Shown: positions 39,319 to 40,699 of the stretch, one piece after another | Position numbering within the stretch: the stretch's first letter is position 1 | Layout: every line of letters begins with the position of its first letter | Source of the DNA: Nemertoderma westbladi | Taxonomy: Eukaryota; Xenacoelomorpha; Nemertodermatida; Nemertodermatidae | Direction of reading: 5' to 3' | Length of the DNA: 40,699 bases | Assembly: GCA_032718475.1 (NCBI GenBank) | Contig: JAUCBJ010003006.1 | Span: 1-40,699 of the forward strand | Notes under the pieces: generated by a model | Told to the model about the DNA's origin: nothing | Databases searched by the model: none | What the model saw: the letters and a program-made list of their open reading frames with translations, nothing else | Position numbers and translations under genes: made by a program

Positions 39319-40699
39319 TCACCAGCCCCACAACACCGCCAGGATTTCTTTATCTGAGAATACCCCATTCGGCGGCTGGATCATGGTAGGCTGAGGCGAG
39401 GCGGTGGGCTCCATCGGGGGAACATCAGAGCCTGGGCAGCGCGCGCCCACACGGCTGTGGATGCGCAGGGACCCGTTTGCCTTAGTGGAAAAAACCCTCG
39501 CACAGATGGGACAAGTGCTGCTACCTAAGGGGATTGGTTCACCCACTGGGTCCGTAGGGACAGACACACCGTCTACCGGGGCTTGGGGGGCAGACACACC
39601 GACTCGACCTGGGGACACTCGACCTGGGGACACTCGACCAGGGGACACTCGACCTGGGGACACCCGACAAGGGTACAACCCACTAGGGGACACCCGGCTT
39701 GGGGACACCCGAATTGGGGACACTCGGCCTGGGGACACTCGACTGGGGGACACCCGACCTGGGGACACCCGACAAGGGTACAACCCACTGGGGGACACCC
39801 GACTTGGGGACACCCGACTTGGGGACACTCGGCCTGGGGACACTCGACCGGGGAACACCCGACTTGGGAACACCCGACTTGGGGACACTCGACCTGGGGA
39901 CACTCGACCAGGGGACACTCGAATTGGGGACACTCGGCCTGGGGACACTCGACCAGGGGACACTCGACTTGGGGACACTCGGCCTGGGGACACTCGGCCT
40001 GGGGACACTCGACCTGGGAACACTCGACCTGGGGACACCCGATGAGGGTACAACCCACTAGGGGACACCCGACTTGGAGACACCCGACATGGGGACACTC
40101 GGCCTGGGGACACTCGACCGGGGGACACCCGACTTGGGGACACCCGACTTGGGGACACTCGGCCTGGGGACACTCGACCGGGGAACACCCGACTTGGAGA
40201 CACCCGACGTGGGGACACTCGGCCTGGGGACACTCGACCGGGGGACACCCGACTTGGGGACACTCGGCCTGGGGACACTCGACCTGGGGACCCTCGACCT
40301 GGGGACACTCGACCAGGAGACACCCTACTAGGGGACATACGGCTTGAGGACACCCGACTTGGGGACAGGGACACCCGACTAGGGGACATCCGACTTGGGG
40401 ACACTCGACCTGGGGACACTCGACCTGGGGACACTCGACCAGGGGACACTCGACCAGGGGACACCCGACTTGGGGACACTCGACCATGGGACACTCGACT
40501 TGGGGACACCCGACTAGGGGACGTCCGACTTGGGGACACCCAACTTGGGGGTACCCGACTTGGGGACATTCGACTAGGGGACACTCGACCAGGGGACACT
40601 CGACCTGGGGACACTCGACCAGGGGACACTCGACCAGGGGACACCCGACTTGGGGACACTCGACCAGGGGACACTCGACTTGGGAACACTCGACCTGGG
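39319..40699 (-). CDS. N-terminal part of the same retrotransposon protein: (RVSP-G/S)n repeat and CCHC finger, partial
   Basis: This is the same reading frame as 36622-39318, separated from it only by the TGA at 39319-39321. From the window edge it encodes a long run of five-residue units R-V-S-P-(G/S), with occasional SGLYP, SRMSP and RVFPG variants, down to about 39600. A linker (GVSAPQAPVDGVSVPTDPVG) follows, then a finger C-x2-C-x14-H-x6-C (CPICARVFSTK...SRVGARC, 39436-39513) and a Pro-rich tail ending FSDKEILAVLWGW. N-terminal Cys/His fingers are usual in R2-group proteins, where they bind target DNA; the repeat is not. The true start lies beyond the window. The TGA could be a CpG-type mutation of CGA. 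Confidence 0.7.
   Translation of the reverse strand, partial: PGRVFPSRVSPGRVSPSRVSPGRVSPGRVSPGRVSPGRVSPSRMSPSRVPPSWVSPSRTSPSRVSPSRVSHGRVSPSRVSPGRVSPGRVSPGRVSPGRVSPSRMSPSRVSLSPSRVSSSRMSPSRVSPGRVSPGRGSPGRVSPGRVSPSRVSPGRVSPGRVSPRRVSPSRVFPGRVSPGRVSPSRVSPSRVSPGRVSPGRVSPCRVSPSRVSPSGLYPHRVSPGRVFPGRVSPGRVSPGRVSPSRVSPGRVSPGRVSPIRVSPGRVSPGRVSPSRVFPSRVFPGRVSPGRVSPSRVSPSRVSPSGLYPCRVSPGRVSPSRVSPGRVSPIRVSPSRVSPSGLYPCRVSPGRVSPGRVSPGRVSPGRVGVSAPQAPVDGVSVPTDPVGEPIPLGSSTCPICARVFSTKANGSLRIHSRVGARCPGSDVPPMEPTASPQPTMIQPPNGVFSDKEILAVLWGW
39600..40699. repeat. 15-bp minisatellite, about 73 units, in coding frame
   Basis: The plus-strand unit is ggggacactcgacct with variants ACCCGACTT, ACTCGGCCT and ACTCGACCA. A variant block containing GGGTACAACCCACT occurs at about 39671, 39776 and 40046, spaced 105 and 270 bp (7 and 18 units), suggesting higher-order duplication. 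One 6-bp insertion (GGGACA, about 40366) is the only clear length irregularity, and it preserves frame. Because the unit is a multiple of three, several frames on both strands stay open. Only the minus-strand RVSP frame connects to a recognisable protein. Confidence 0.95.

Noticed and set aside
39404-40347. Long plus-strand frames over the minisatellite (GDTRPGDTR, GHSTWGHST and LGTLDLGTLD repeats) and the second minus-strand frame (VECPQVECPQ)
   Set aside because: A 15-bp unit without stops keeps several frames open by arithmetic. None of these joins a recognisable domain, whereas the RVSP frame joins the finger and RT.
39600-40699. CRISPR-like array
   Set aside because: The units are contiguous with no spacers and the DNA is eukaryotic. 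It is a minisatellite.

Overview
This is animal (metazoan) nuclear DNA, most likely from an invertebrate, but the phylum cannot be fixed from the window. Three things point this way: several LINE clades, a tRNA-derived SINE with a V-SINE-like body, and intact intronless genes lying in AT-rich, repeat-packed DNA. There are no operons, ribosome binding sites or bacterial gene families. Most of the window is AT-rich. The last 4 kb and the 750-codon ORF at 30.2-32.5 kb are clearly more GC-rich.

Layout. (1) 0.6-2.7 kb: composite of dispersed repeat P, an internally deleted RTE-type LINE and repeat Q. P and LINE+Q recur in inverted orientation at 13.6-13.95 and 15.1-16.8 kb. (2) 2.7-9.6 kb: repeat X with RFX-like palindromes, a direct-repeat pair Y, and three RTE LINE copies: A on the minus strand, B on the plus strand with an intact reverse transcriptase, and C on the plus strand with a 5' inversion. 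(3) 9.8-11.1, 23.2-24.5 and 27.9-29.2 kb: three intact 433-aa paralogues of a 12-helix major facilitator transporter, all on the plus strand. These are the only convincing host genes, and the third looks like a gene-conversion mosaic of the other two. (4) 11.7-12.2 kb: decayed relative of the gag-like ORF at 33.8-34.5 kb. (5) 16.8-23.1 kb: mostly non-coding, with a pair of inverted relics of an unidentified mobile-element protein, a complete-looking SINE, and LINE ORF1 and RT relics in the wrong order. (6) 24.5-27.8 kb: short tandem repeats and RTE scraps. (7) 30.2-32.5 kb: intact 750-aa ORF of unknown family, perhaps gag-like. (8) 33.7-35.2 kb: minus-strand gag-like ORF, a leader, a poly-C run and a TG...CA palindrome that may be a collapsed LTR end. 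(9) 35.5-36.6 kb: L1/Tx1-like LINE endonuclease relic. (10) 36.6 kb to the window end, minus strand: a large retrotransposon with a reverse transcriptase (YLDD active site) and a C-terminal restriction-like endonuclease. One in-frame TGA separates this from an N-terminal part that has a CCHC finger and about 73 units of a 15-bp coding minisatellite, which runs off the end.

The strongest candidate for something undescribed is this last element, whose N-terminus is a translated (RVSP-G/S)n minisatellite. Next come the orphan 750-aa ORF and the mosaic transporter triplet. Six long poly-G/poly-C tracts are scattered across the window. All family assignments are by eye from motifs; no search was run.
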